From contig NC_066313.1 in assembly GCF_022539315.1 (NCBI RefSeq), positions 70,373,934 through 70,437,933 of the forward strand: 64,000 nucleotides of DNA. The letters run 5' to 3'. The notes under the pieces are model-generated. The model worked only from the letters and a program-made list of their open reading frames with translations. It made no database searches and was not told where the DNA came from. Shown here one piece after another: positions 35,309-49,100 of the stretch. The DNA is from Serinus canaria (Eukaryota; Chordata; Aves; Passeriformes; Fringillidae). Made by a program: the position numbers and the translations under genes. Position 1 is the stretch's first letter; every line of letters starts with the position of its first letter.

Positions 35309-38300
35309 TAGGACACTTAAGAAGCTTTTCCATGAAAAGATTAAATTTAATTATTGTTTACATGTTTAATCTGAGTACATTTGTCAATATGAAGAGTGTA
35401 TTCATATTACTCGTTTGCTCACATTATTTATACTTCTTGTCCTTTCATTCATTTTTTCATTTTTCCCCTTTATTTCCTTTTTTTTTTTCTTATTTTTTTA
35501 ATACTTGATCTTCTTCCCAATCTCTTAAAAAGGAGACATTCTTATATGCCCTTCTTGGTTGTCTCAAACCTCCCTTGCATACAGGGTATAGTTATTCTCT
35601 TTTCTTCTGAAGATCTAAAATTGACTTGTTTTGTCTGACTTGGATTGCTCCAGAATTGTGGATCATAATATCCAACTTCCTCAAGTTTTAATGGAATACA
35701 ATGCATTCAGTTCTAGAGAGAAGGGAACAGAATAATGTGCAGCACGACAACAGCAAAAAATGTTCTTTGTTTATTTCTATAACACATGATATAAAGAAGT
35801 GAGCAGCATAAATCTGGTATGAAAGTCAACATAAAAACTTAAGATGAGAGATCCTAGTATTATATGAGAATATTGTTTTAATTACTTCTTGTCATCATTG
35901 GTAGTCATTTAAGATGTTAACACGTACAGGTTGAAAATTACCTTCCAGACCAACATCCATGCACAATATTGCAATAAAATTCAGATAGAATGTAACTGTC
36001 AATAACTTGCATAAAACTGGTATAAACAAAGCACAATTAAAAAAAAAAAAACAAACAAAAAACAAACCAAAAATTCAAACAAAATTCAAATAGGAGAAAG
36101 GTAAAATATACACTGAGCATATCTAAATAGCTTTTCATCCATTATGCCATCATTTCGTAAAGAAGAAAATAAAATAGGAATACAGATGAACCTTATCAGT
36201 TTTTAACAAATGTAATTTTTAATACTACAATTGTATTATGCACTTAAACAAGTAAGACAAGATTGTTTCATAGTGCTGTGTCCTATTTTCCATCCAAGAA
36301 TCTGGGTTTTTTTCCTTCAAATATTTTGCATTATTTTCTTTTCTGTAGGTTTCAAGAGTGCTAAACTAATCCTGAAAATACTATAATGCAATGGCAGGTT
36401 TTTGATGAACCTCCTTCAAAACCTATCGGATCAGCTCAGAATATCAATATGCTCTAAATATCAGAGCTATTAACTTAATTCATATCTCTAAGACAAGTGA
36501 GGGAGGAAAAGGATTCACATGAAAGGTTGTACAGGTAATGCATATACAACTACTTACCTTTATTCCGAAGAGTCCTGCCTGCGTGACATTCCCTATATGG
36601 AGTCCAGTCTCCTTAGGACATGCTAACCTCACCACTCAGAACATGACTTCTGACACTTTATATATTATCCATGATGAAGCTGTACATAGAGCTGTCTCTG
36701 ATCACATTATGTAGATGTGAATGTCAAGAAAGCAACATCTGCTTTATCCCTTTCTCACGGTCAAGATGGTGCTTTTTTCCTGTATTTTCTCCACTTTATG
36801 GAGTGTGTGATACACATGGGCATTGCTAAACATACTTACAAACAGTTCAGCTGCATGGCAATTAAATCTATGTCAACATTTTTTAAGAGTTTTGAATTTT
36901 AATGTCCTATTACTCATTCAATCTCTCCTCTCCTTTTTTACAAGATTACTATCACAAATTCTGAGATGTCTGCTGAAGTTAGAAGTGGGCAAAAAAGTTA
37001 ATTATTAAGAAAAATATTGCTCACAATTGGGAAACTCTGCTGAACTGTTGTGAATGTGTAGAATAAGTGAAGTCCTCCAGAAAACAGGACAATTGATCTG
37101 TATAATATCATGTGAGCTGAGTAACAAGTGATGAAAATCTGAGAAGGTGCAGCCTGTACTTGGGCAATACAGAACAGATGGTGAACCATGCCAAAGAATC
37201 TGGACATTTCATATTTTGAATATTTCTTAATTTTTCTCTCTGTTAGGTTTTTGATTTGAATCAGAAAGTTTTTTTGTTTTCCAACAGTAGAAAGTACAGC
37301 TCAAATTAGCTCAAATTTTGTACTTATATGTCCATGGATTATATTTTGATAGTTTGTCTTCAGGGTTTATGAATTCTGTAGTTAATTTAAACTTTAACTA
37401 GACATTTGTAGTCACTTCAGAGATGTTAATGTTAGACAAATCACATTGGGACATGGCAATGAAACCATATACAAAAATTCTCTCCACACATCTAAGCTTT
37501 AAGGTTAGACAAAGTGAAACAAGGGCTAATCCTGAGACAAGGCTTTAGGATCACCATAGTCTCTCTGGCTGGAACTTGAAGTATGGGCTAGGTTAATGCA
37601 CAGCTGTTCATATATGAGCTTATGGTGATATTCAAAGACCTCTCACATTGAACACAGTTTCTATTGTTTTTCCTGTTTATTTGTTTCTTGTTTCAAGCAA
37701 CTGCAGAAAATTTATCACTTGCAAAATATTTATCTCAATAGGAACAACTGCCTCTAAGCTTTACTACAATATACTGGATACAGCAACACAAAATTTAACA
37801 AGATAAAAAGGATTTTGCAGCCTAACCTGTGAGATTTTATGTAAACCTTCTTGATGTAAATGATCTTTTGATCGTCATCACACAAAGCTGAAGACAAAGT
37901 AGGAATATTGGTCATGTAGGTAATTCTTCTGAAGATCAATTTATGCATATGCAGTGACATTGTTTGATCACAGGAAAATAGATAGGAATGAGTAAATGAT
38001 TTTGGTAGGAAATAAAATGTATCGTTGCACAGACATAGCGGTTCCACAAAGTTAAGGAAGGGAGCACATACTTTTCCTGTCAGGCTTTCAATTCTAGTCA
38101 CATAAGCAGTAAATAAAAATGTCCTCTATTTTCTGCCCTGTAAGGTTGTTGCTAAAAATGACAGGCTTGCAACTCCCCCTCTTTTGTCTGTCTCCCCTAC
38201 CACTACATTAGTGTGGGTGAGTGGGTAGGCTGCAAACTGCAAAACTTCAGACTGATCTTTCTTTTCTAGCAAATGTGAATTTCATTAATTACTGTATTTC

Positions 38301-38846
38301 AGATCCTTATTCTTGCTACATTGCTGGTCTAGTTTCAGCAATGACAGACATGTTTAATACATACAAGATCAAAACAAAGTAATTAATTATAAAGTATTTC
38401 AAACAATTTTAACACTTCAATTCCTATTTAATTGTACTTTCAATGTGTGTTCAGAGGTATTATGCGCCAGACCCAAAACAAAGACATTTAATCAAGGCAA
38501 CTATAAAACAAACAAAAAAAAAGAGTAATTAGAATTATTCTGTTTTGCTACAAACACTGTAAAATTGGAAGATATTTAGACTAGAGTATTTATATTTTAC
38601 TTTCAGTCTCTTTAAAGAAGTAACAGTGAGAACACATAAAGAAAGTGAATTTCCAGGAAGTTTTTTTTTTAATAAAATATGGATATTTTGGTTATGAAAT
38701 TGAAGAATTTTCCCCTTGGAATATCTGGAATTACTCTGAATTTGCAGTTTTATTATCTATCTGAATAAAATTCAAATATGGGGATTTGTTTCAGCTTACT
38801 CAGCATATGTTCTTTTCTCTTTTTTACTTCTCACCTTTTTACAGAA
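35309..38846. other. AT-rich single-copy DNA, no gene seen
   Basis: Contains a T-rich patch at 35455-35505, an A-rich AAACAAAC-type patch at 36038-36085 and otherwise unremarkable AT-rich sequence. A 115-codon - strand frame at 37754-38101 has no recognised domain. Confidence 0.55.
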
Positions 38847-39290
38847 ACACAGAATCACAGAATAGACCAAGTTCAAAGAGACCTCTTTAGCTCACATAGT
38901 ACAGCCCCTTTCTCGAGCAGAATCAGCTAATGCAGGTTTCCAGGAGTTGGGTTTTGAATATCTCATGGGTGCAGATTTCAAAACACTTCTGGACAATCTA
39001 TTCTAGGTGTTGGTCACCCCCACATTAAAAAAAAAAAAAAAAAAAAGTTGTTTTGCTTTAACATGGTGGCACATGTATCAAACTGATGCTAGAGCCCATT
39101 TCCTCTTGCTTTATCATGAGATTCCACTGGACAAATTCTGGTTACATATTTTTTGGTCCCTGAAGGAAAGCCATTATGCATATCTACAATATTCCCCCTG
39201 AACCATCTCTTCTCTCAGATAAACAGTCACAGCTGTCTCAGCCTTTTCTTATGTAAGTCCACTCTGCTGGACTTACTCCAGTACATCCAC
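38847..39290 (-). mobile_element. Old CR1 LINE 3' fragment, interrupted by poly(A)
   Basis: It begins on + with the reverse-complement CR1 octamer CACAGAATCACAGAAT, followed by diverged CR1 blocks: GAGTTGGGTTTTGAATATCTC; GAGCCCATTTCCTCTTGC; CCATCTCTTCTCTCAGATAAACAG; CAGCTGTCTCAGCCTTTTCTTA. A 20-base A run at 39027-39046 sits inside it. The copy is strongly diverged and its 5' end is imprecise. It directly abuts the next CR1 in the same orientation. Confidence 0.82.
39027..39046 (+). repeat. Poly(A) tract, 20 bases, inside a CR1 copy
   Basis: An uninterrupted A run lying within the CR1 fragment. CR1 elements do not end in poly(A), so this is probably expansion of a short A run after insertion. 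Confidence 0.9.
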
Positions 39291-39311
39291 AAATGGTTTT
39301 TTGTACACTTA

Positions 39312-39560
39312 TATCGTAGAATCATAGAAACAGAGAACGGCTTGGTTGGAAGAGATCTTAAAGATGATCCATTTCCAGCCCTGGGCAGGGTGGTCTTCCC
39401 TAGACAAGGTTGCTCAGAGCTCCATCCAGCCTGGCCTTGAAAACCTCCAGCGATGGAGTATCCACAGCTTCTCTGGACAGCCTGTTCCAGTGCCTCATCA
39501 CCCTCACAGTAAAGAATATTTTTGTGATATCTAGTCTAAACAGTCTCAGTTCAAACACTC
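39312..39560 (-). mobile_element. CR1 LINE 3' fragment
   Basis: It starts with ATCGTAGAATCATAGAA (octamers on the - strand), then CTTGGTTGGAAGAGATCTTA, TGCTCAGAGCTCCATCCAGCC, GGAGTATCCACAGCTTCTC, GACAGCCTGTTCCAGTGCC and CTCATCACCCTCACAGTAAAG. All are hallmark blocks of the CR1 3' region. It is better preserved than the adjacent copy at 38847-39290, so it belongs to a different, later insertion. It is truncated near 39560. Confidence 0.93.
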
Positions 39561-42354
39561 TGGCCAAATGTGTTAATTTTATAGCCCTGTTGTTTCCTTT
39601 GTGGCTTTTAACGCTTTTTGTTTTTTAGTTAGGTATTCCTGTTATTAAACTTGATTAATTTATAATATAGTTTTAGAAAGACTATCCAGAAAGTAGGCTA
39701 TATTCATAATACTAACATGCAAAAGGCAAGTCTTCATTTTACCTGTTTGATGAAGACTGCTGAAACAATTGCTTGAACAAAAAAGGCCTTACTGACACAA
39801 GAGGTATAAAAATGTTAGTGAAATAATGTTGGTTTTGGTTTTTTTAATAATGAAAATAATTAAAATTTTGTAAAACTCACAGAAGTCAGAATGTTTGCTT
39901 GCTTTTGGGGCATTGGAAAAAAGTTAATTTTTCTAGAAAAAGGAAGTTATGTCACTTGATTTTATTTTTCCTGTTAGTAAAATTTACCTGTAATATAGAA
40001 CTATTCCAAATGCAGAGCCTGTTTCTTCATTTTTTTCTTTCATACACATATGAAAAGAACTAGTTTGTCAAAATATTAATTAGGTTTCTACTTGACCCTA
40101 AGCTAGATACCTCCACATATCCTAGGAGATGACAAAAATAGTCACAGCAGGGGAACTTAGCTCTCAAATGTTAGTAGCTGAAGAGCTCTGCTTCCCGTTA
40201 TACAACAGAGGCATTAAGGGTTTATTAGATAAAAGCAGCAAGACCATGCTGTTAACAGTATGAGCAAGCAGCTGACAAGTGAACGAATTACAGGCCCTCC
40301 TACATTTAGATTCTATATATTTTTATCTTTTTTTTTTTTTAATTTATCCCTTCTCTTGCTGCTTCTGAACAAACAATCTCAGTAAGAGCACCTCAAGATG
40401 TTAAAATTTTTCTTTCTCCTGTCAAAGATATGTTTTTCTTTTCAGAAAAAGTTAGCTGAATCTCTCTTTATTTCCCAGGAGCTTGGGGGCTCTGCTTTCT
40501 AATTAGAAGACTTCTTTCATTTTTGGTTCAGACATTTGAACTCAATGTAATTTCCATAGCTGAAGACTATTTCTCAGTGTATGAACACCTGCTAACTGCA
40601 TTTCTATGCAGAGAGAGATTTGTCAAAGGAACCACAACATGGTCAGTGCACAGTCAAGACAGGAGGCTGTTTTGATTATTTTAGTTTGTTAAAAGCAGAT
40701 ATCATCATACTAGTTAGCATTTTTGGATACTAGTTTCTACCACAATAATGATATAAGTACTTAAAAGGAAGAAGATTGAGGTAGAAATGGCTGTTACAAG
40801 AAAATATTCTTATGGAAAATATGTAAAATCAATTCATATTTAATTAATAAAATTACCAGTCACATACAGTACAGATCAGTAATAATAATTAATTTATGTA
40901 ACATCATCACAAAACAATTTTGCTTTTAAGATACTATACTCTTCTAAAATATAGGGAGTCTTAGCATTTTGAATTTTGCATAGCATTGAAATTAGACATA
41001 GCTTTTCTTTTAATGAAGCATCAGAGATTAATGAATTAAATAAAGATATTAAATGAGTAATTGACTGAGCAAATTAAATTGGGTTATTGTTGCAAATATG
41101 CTAATGCTAAGTTTATCAATGATGCCGAGAAAGATACTCAATGGCAAGAAAAATATGAACTTGCATCAACATAGTTTAACAGCTGTTGTCAAATAAGTGT
41201 AAAAATATTGTGAAAGAAGTTTCACTGTCATATTTGTTTTTTTCAGTCTGGCCTTTCTTGTGAGTAGGCCTTCTGTTAATTAAAATCCCATTTAGTTTTC
41301 TCTATTGTGCATTTTCTTTATAGCTTAAACTAATCAGGCTAAGGTCAGTTTCTTAATAGCTTCTAAAAATGAGGTTGAATGAACACTATATTTCATAATC
41401 TTAATCTGCAAAAACTCCTCATTAGCAAAGATCTTCCTGAGCTAATTTGTTATGGGTTGTTCTCTTTGGCAATTATCTTAACACCTAGACCTCTCTAAGT
41501 GAATACTCCCTAGCACTTATGCAGATATGTAACACTTTCCTTTGATTTAATGAATCTTACTTAGACTAATAGAATTATTGCAATTTCTTTTTAATATCAA
41601 CGTGTAAGATTTGATCAGCTCTTCATAAATATTTGTAGTAGTTAGTTTTATCTTCAGGTTTTTTTCTGTCAGCATCATCTCTACTGCTTTTTGATCACGA
41701 CAGAGAACATTTCCATTATTACTTTGTAATGGTAGCTGATTTCTTTTGCTTGGTTTTATCAAGACATACAGTGTTATTGCCTTCATTTTTCTCTTCCCCC
41801 TCTGTTTTACATTTGACATTTATATTTCATCCTGTTTCTATTTATTTAGGTTTTAATGGCATGCAGATATATTCATTAACTACTATCAGACACTTCTTTT
41901 CAGCTAATTTGTTCATTTTTCCCTATATCCTGAAATCATTGTATGTTCATTGACTCAAATTACTGTCTACTGCTATTCAATATCCAGGTTCCAAACTGAG
42001 AGACACTAGAGGATCCAAAAGTAAATGAAAATAAAAATAAAATCAAACTCACAACTGTAGGGAGTTTCTTCTTTTTCTTTTGTAATGTGAGATCAGGACA
42101 GGAGGACTGCAGCTGCTGAAGAATAATTCAAAACATAAATATCAAGGTATAGCAAAAATTACTATGGCTAAGCAGCTAAGAAATTATTTTGTCAGTCTCA
42201 TAATAAATAAATACTGTAAAATTAAACTCATTTTTTAAAAGTGTCTATATTCATAGTTTTTGCTACAGAAAATATTTCTTTACTTAGGAAGACATTTTTA
42301 AGGCAGAGGCAGTGAATGGCAGCCAAAGAGATATTTTGGTAAGAGTTTTATGAG
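39561..42354. other. AT-rich single-copy DNA, no gene seen
   Basis: No coding or RNA feature is recognised. Open frames at 41547-41953 overlap on opposite strands and lack domains. Confidence 0.55.
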
Positions 42355-43145
42355 AATTAATGGGACAAGAGAGCAGAACAGACATGGAGATCTTTAAGGA
42401 TGTCTTCCAGAAAGCACAAGATTTGACAATCCCCAGAATCAAGAAATCAGGAGAGGAAGACAAGGGACAGCCATGGCTGAGTAGAAAATTTCTGGTTACA
42501 CTAAAGGGAAAGAAACTAATGTGCAGGCAGTGGAAACAAGGACAAATAACTTCTGAAGAGTATAGAGATGAAGTACAGTTGCGCAGAGATGGGGTAAGGA
42601 AGGCCAAGGTGAAGTTGAAACTGAGCTTGGCAAGGAATGCAAAGAATAACAAAAGGGCTTGTTAAGCACAAGCATGTTAACCAGAAAAGGAAGACCAAAG
42701 GAGGTGTATCTCCTAATAAAAAAATCTGGCAAACTGGTAGAAACAGATGAGGAGAAGGCCGAAGTACCCAGCATCTTTTTTGCCTCAGTCTTAAGTGGCA
42801 ACCTCTCTTCCCATACCTATTAAGTGGATGGACAGGAATTGCAGGAGCAAAATTCCTGCCACAGGAGGAGGAAAAGTAAAATATCAGACTTGTGACCATC
42901 TGAGGAACCTGAATGTACATAATAATGAAATGAGATGCATCCCTGAGTCCAGTGAGAATTGGTTGATGTAGTTGTCAAGGCACTCTCCACGATAATTGAA
43001 AAGTCATGGTAGAAAGGTAAAGTCTCAGGTGATCAGAAAAGGGAACCCATCTTTTAAAAAACGTAGAAAGGAGGACCTTAGGAACTACCCAGCTGTCAGT
43101 CTCACCTTTGTGCCTGAAGATCATGGAACTTACCAAAGAGATATT
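42355..43145 (+). mobile_element. Internal CR1 LINE ORF2 fragment (linker and start of reverse transcriptase)
   Basis: The segment matches the part of CR1 ORF2 between endonuclease and reverse transcriptase. Blocks in order: CAGCCATGGCTGAGTAGAAA; AAAGGGAAAGAAACTAATGTGC; AGGAAGGCCAAGGTGAAG; AAGAATAACAAAAGGGCTTG; GATGAGGAGAAGGCCGAAGTAC; TTTTTTGCCTCAGTCTTAAG; ACCTGAATGTACATAATAATG. It ends at the reverse-transcriptase motif encoded as F-K-K then L-R-N-Y and V-S-L-T. The first 100 codons (42360-42662) are open; later parts are in other frames, so it is a frameshifted fossil. The CR1 3' end is absent. Confidence 0.8.
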
Positions 43146-46100
43146 TTATGCCAATATGAAGTCATACCCACCAATAAAAGGTTAAGGGGAAGGAGGCAGG
43201 GAGCAGGCATTCATTATTAAGGCATTTGTCTTGAGAAGAAATGACTGCATGTACTGAGGCCCTACTTTCCAGGATGTTGTCTTGTGATGGGAAATAGAGA
43301 ATAAATTTTTGTGTGTTTTACTTTTTTCCCATCTTTATGTATTTAACTGCCTTTCTCTCAATCCACAGGTTTTTGGTTTTTTTTTCTCCCCCAAGCATGC
43401 TGAGGAATGAAAGAGCCTGTTACCCAGCCAAGCTCAATCCAACTCATTTAGTCAGCTTTTATTTGATGCAGAGAGTGCCTTTGACCTCTTCCTGAGAAAT
43501 CTGTCAGCCTACCCAGCCCTCTGTGCTAAATGGGAGTTCTGGGGCATGGACAAAGACTTGTCTTTGATTTGCTCCCTGAAAGCGTTCCACCAACTCAGCT
43601 CTTAGCCATGTTCTTAGTGTTAATGCTACCCATTCCTTCCCCACCCATGAAAATATCAGCTAAAAATTTCCACCACGATTTGAGCTTTGGGCAGACATCT
43701 GACACTGAAAATTGCAGCTGGTGTAAATAAACCCTTTGCAATGCTATACAGCTGAGAACAAGACACTAAAATAAGTGGGTTTAAAAAATTGAAATGGTAA
43801 TCTTTCTTAGTAATATATACATAGAAATCTATGAGTTTATGTAATGTGCAAATGGAAATCTCCCAACTTTTTAGCAGATACATGAAAGAATCAATTATTG
43901 CAATTGAAAATAGGCAATTGTTTTTCAGAAACTGCTCATTTTACAGTGCAGTACGTGCTACTTGTTCCTAGTTCTGTCTTCTCATGATGCTAGAAAAGAA
44001 AACAAAACCTAAAAAAATCCATGCCAAAAAGTGATTAAAGATTACTAGAAGTCAGGCATTCAGTGTCATCAAAACTGTGCTGTATTGATACTCAAGCAGT
44101 TAAACCTAGCCTCAAAGATAATTGCATGCATTTTTTATGGTATTTCTCTTAGGAATGTCTCATACTCTTTAATCTTTGGGGTAGAAGAAAATCACCTACG
44201 TGTGATGACATGCAAGTTGAAGTGACTTCATAAGGACAGCCACTAAAGTGGTTCAATTTCTTTGTTCTTGTAGTGGGGTAAAGAAATTATAAGAGGAGAC
44301 TAATACTCCTTTCTCAGGGAGTGAGATCAATTTCACTTCCTGGCAGTTTCTAAATTGTATTTGCCAATTGTGACTGAAATTATGGAGACAGATGATTGCT
44401 GGTCTCAACCTTTCATTTATTCCAAGGCCACTGAGTGAAGTTGTGCACTTCTTTTAGGCTTTCCTGCTTTGTTTCAATTTACAGGATCTCAAGTTACATT
44501 TCTCAAAGACTGGAATGGAGAAAAGTGCTTCTGAAATCTTTTGTATACACAGGGTTAGCACACTAGAGATCCTGGTTTTCTCTTGTATCTTCCCTTTTCT
44601 TCTATTTCTTTTGAAAATACAATAATGACTGTTCTATGGAAGACATGATTGGAAGGAACATCCATCATTTTCATAGACTAAGACTTGATATTTCATTATC
44701 TTTACTAAATGATTCATGCAAAGAATTTGTGCTATTAGCTGTAACAGACTGGACCTAAGTTGCATTACTTTTATTTTTGCTTCATTTTCAGTGAGATCAA
44801 TTTAAATTCTAAAAAGTTCTCAAAAAAAAAAGAAATTTTCCAGAATTCAATGTTGAATTTTAAATTTAGATTTTTATTCTATAAAGATCCTATTAGTATT
44901 ACTATTAATAGTTCTTTAAATTCAGATAATCAGTTTCAAAAATCAAAATGATGGGGAAAAAACCCCTCTTCACAGAGTTAAGCTCGAGTGCATTGATTTA
45001 AATCCTAGCTCATCAAAATGAGGAGACAACCTTAGCCATATACACCTCTACAAGGAAGCCCATGAGAGAGGGACTAATGGCCAAATCTGCTCTGTCCACA
45101 GCAGAGATTTGAAAAGCTTGGCTTGCTGCTCTCAGCAGGAACAATAGTGCTTGGGATATTGGGTAGTGCTGTAAAAGAAAGGCACAGAGAAAGACAGTAA
45201 GAACTGCCAATCTTCTGGTGTTTACCCAACTTATTTTTTTTTTCATTGTCTGAATTTTAGATTCCTCATCCCTATTGCAAGTTTGATTCTAGTCCTCCTT
45301 CCTTGGGACACCTACTGATGCCTGTAGGGTTATGTACAGGCATTTCTTTTCTTGTTTGGGTATTTTTTGCGTGTTTTTTGGTTTCTGGGGCTTTGGTTTT
45401 TTTTTTTTTTTCTTTGTCACTGCTGAGAAGTCTTGTTCTTGCTGTCTTGCAGAGAGAATTTGTCTGTTGCAGAAATGAGACAATCTGTCTTATGGCTAAC
45501 AGTCCCAAAAGGACATGGTGGTTGTGGAAAATAATGAGCATGAAGGAAGAAGAGTATAAACAATCCTACTCCCCACAAATGCGTCCTGAGTCATCCTTTC
45601 CTGGGACAGCCAGTGAACAAAGGAGAACACCAAGGAGACAAAGGAAGTCTTGGAGATTTGTGTTTTTCATGTGTTCCTCAGGAGGTATTTTTCTCAGTTA
45701 TAAATGAGTAGTAGCTTTTGCTCATCTAAGCACAAAATATTGCAGAAAATGAATGTAACAACAGACTGTGATGAGATAAATTAGGGGGTCATGAAAATAA
45801 AAGTTAAGTGAATATAATTTGCTTGTTATTACTGGGAAGAAAAGAGAAAATTCTTTTCTAGATGTCTCCAAGTTTAATCTCTGTTTACAGCTGTGTTCAG
45901 TATTTCGATTCTAGATGACTGTACTAATAATAGAAATATTGATCATCTCTCTTTTTTAGAAAAAGAATTTCATATACTTTATGTAATAAATGTGTCTCAC
46001 ACAGATAAGTTTACAATGAAAATTTATTCATTTGGCATTTCCCAGGTTGTGTGTTATTTATGTGTTCTACAGTGCTTACTTCCAATCACAAAATTCTACT

Positions 46101-49100
46101 AAAATAAAAATGGAAATAAAAGTGTATAAATTCCCACTTACACCAGTTATCTATTTAACTGATTTGGTAATACTGAGATGGTAATTTTACTACTGTTATA
46201 TTTATATAAACCTAAAGGTGTTTTCATGCTGCCAGGGCAATCTAACAAGTCCAAAGTTTATATAAAGTAGTTGGGCCAGTAGATATACTCCATGTAAATA
46301 ATTGCTGGTATCTCCTATTAAGAAGACCAAAATACATTTATCCCGAAGTTAGGTAGGATGATGATAACTCACAATGGAAGAAAATATGCTCTCTTTGTTT
46401 TTTTTTAATAAACTTTATGTAATTATTTGATTAATTAACTTTAAATCCTCAAATGGATACTGAATTCAAGTGAACTTTATTTAAAATTTATTCATTAATT
46501 TTCATGATGAATGCTATGTATGTGAAAATATAAAGTCTCTCCTGAGGAGCTTTAGTATCAGATAAAATTAGATCTGAAATGTTCATTTGAAAAAATCTGA
46601 ATTTATAACATAAAATAATTTTTAAAATATACTTGTACACAGACAAGCTTTATGGAAACTTGAAGAACAATAGCTGGTTTTGTCCTCACATAATCATCCA
46701 ACCCAATCAGTTACACCTCTGTTGTAACACAAAACAGATAATTAATTCAAGCATTCTCTTGCTTCTGATACCTCATTCTTGTTTTACCTCAAGAAGACTC
46801 TTTTAGCTTTCTCCCTTCTTATAATCTTGGTCAAATTGTATTAAAATGAAGAAGCTATTCTTCACCTTAAAGAATAGCTGCACCTGAGTTGTTTTCAGTC
46901 AGTGCTTTTAAATGTATTTTATTGAAGACACGAAAAATTTCGAGGTGAATTCCATTGGAAACTTATCAGCTGTAGCTCTGGTTTGAGTTAGAGCTGAACA
47001 GGTATTCATGGGATCATCAGCAGCCACATCTGCAGCACTGCTTCTGCTGGCTGGAGATTAGGTTTGGTCTTTTAAATGTTTCCCTTAGAAATTCATGCTG
47101 TTGTCAGCTAAAAGAAGCAAATCAATCAATAAAACAGACAAAGTGCCACAGCTTTCATCATCTGGCTATTTGATTTTAAATATTATCCCCAGAAGATATC
47201 TACCTTTGTGAAATTGTTTTCTCAGTTTCACAAATGAGGTTTGCCTGGTTTTTTTTTTTAATTTTTTTTTTAATATGACAGTGGCTTTGATTTTCTGTGC
47301 TAAAAGTCTTTGAGTCATTAAAATGAAAACTACTATTGCTTCAGAAAAAGTTTCATGAACCCTGGCAATTTTCAAAATGAAGAGAAAAAACATATATATG
47401 CTTTGTGGAATTTTACTGGAAGGAAATCTAACCATCTTATCTACCTCCAGGGTTAGGCAATAGGTGAACCCAACTTTCCATGGTTATATTGTGGATAAAG
47501 TTCTTACTGGGAGATATAGAGCTGTACATAATTACTTAACCCCTAAACGGTTATACAAGGCTCAGAATTGTTGATGATCTGTGGATGTACTCTTAAGACA
47601 TCAGAAAAAGAATAAACAGTAATGGGATAATATATTTTTAAGATGCTTTTCCTGCAATGGGACTTCTATTAACACACTAAGCAAACTGCAGTAACTTCCC
47701 TTCTGTTCCTTCCATATTTTTTTAATTGTAAAAATAATTAAAAAAAAGTTTATGACAGCTGTGTTACATTTAGTCTTCATATTTTCTTGCTTTTAAAAAC
47801 TAATTATTAAGTCAATATTTTAGTCTTCATTTTTGATAACCTTCTATACACACTTAAATCTGTACTTGAAAAAAATATGGAAATAAAGAGGTCTGACAGG
47901 ATTTTGTTCTCATAAAATTATAAATAACCAACAGAGTTATGTTTAGTGGCATTTATAGACAATACAAAATTTAAAAAAAAAGCCAAACAATTTAAGGGCA
48001 CAGTTCAATTTAGGGATTCAGGATCCTGAACATCTTAGGAACTGTGAGGTTCCCATACAGTCTCCACATACGCTCCATGTTCTGTGTCTCAGAGGTCCCT
48101 TTTCATGTCTACCAGTCCTCCCTGTATGTTCACACTCCAAGTAAGACAATGCAGTCTAACTCTGAACTTGACATGAGTATTAGATGGGTATTTTGCAGTT
48201 GTTCTAATTCATAACTTGATAGGTTATTGGGGCACCTCACTGGGATGGTGAGCATGCTCGTGCTCAGCCTGAATATCACTATATCCTTGATATCTGTCAT
48301 CTGCAGTAACCAGTGAGCAATTGCTTTGAACTTGCAACTTGAACATATTCTACTTGCTTATAACTCTTTGTGCTTGGATAAGGATGTTCCAACCAAACTA
48401 AGAATGGTCTGTAACAAAACACATGATGTTTCCTTCTCAGAAACCATAGGATATTCATTTTGGCTTTAATCTACCTTTGTAAATGAGTTCAGCTATGCCA
48501 TGAGTCCTGCAGTGCCTGCCAGTGCTCTGTGGGTGTCCCAGATGGCATAATAAAATATCAGTAAAAATCACTAAAGCATCTACATTTTAAGAATAAAATC
48601 CTATCCTAAATTCTGTATCTGGGCTACTGATTCTGACATACTTTTTTTCCTCAAATAAAAAAGTTATCACTAGTGTATTACTGACATCCTCTTAAAGGGA
48701 GTTATATAAAAGAGAGAAGAAGAATCACCCTTTATATAATTATCTGATTCATTCATTTTCAACATGTGCATGTCTATGAAGTCCCCTGAAAAAGTCTAGC
48801 TCAGGCTTACACATCTAGGAATTGATTATACAGTAATGCTTTGCAAAACCAATATGATTTCATAACCATGTTATTTTAATTATAAACATAAACATTATAG
48901 TAAAAGTAAAAAGCATGAAAAAGAAGGAATATGTTGGGTAGCTTTTCTCCCTTAAAAAAAGACCAAATTCTTTTAGTAATTTACCAAATGCACCTATAAT
49001 TTGCCCAATGCTAATAAACATGAGAAAATATTTTAGAGCCTTTTCTGGTAGGAATATTCAGTTTTCTCATGTACAAAATTCCCAAAGTTGCTGCTGTGCC

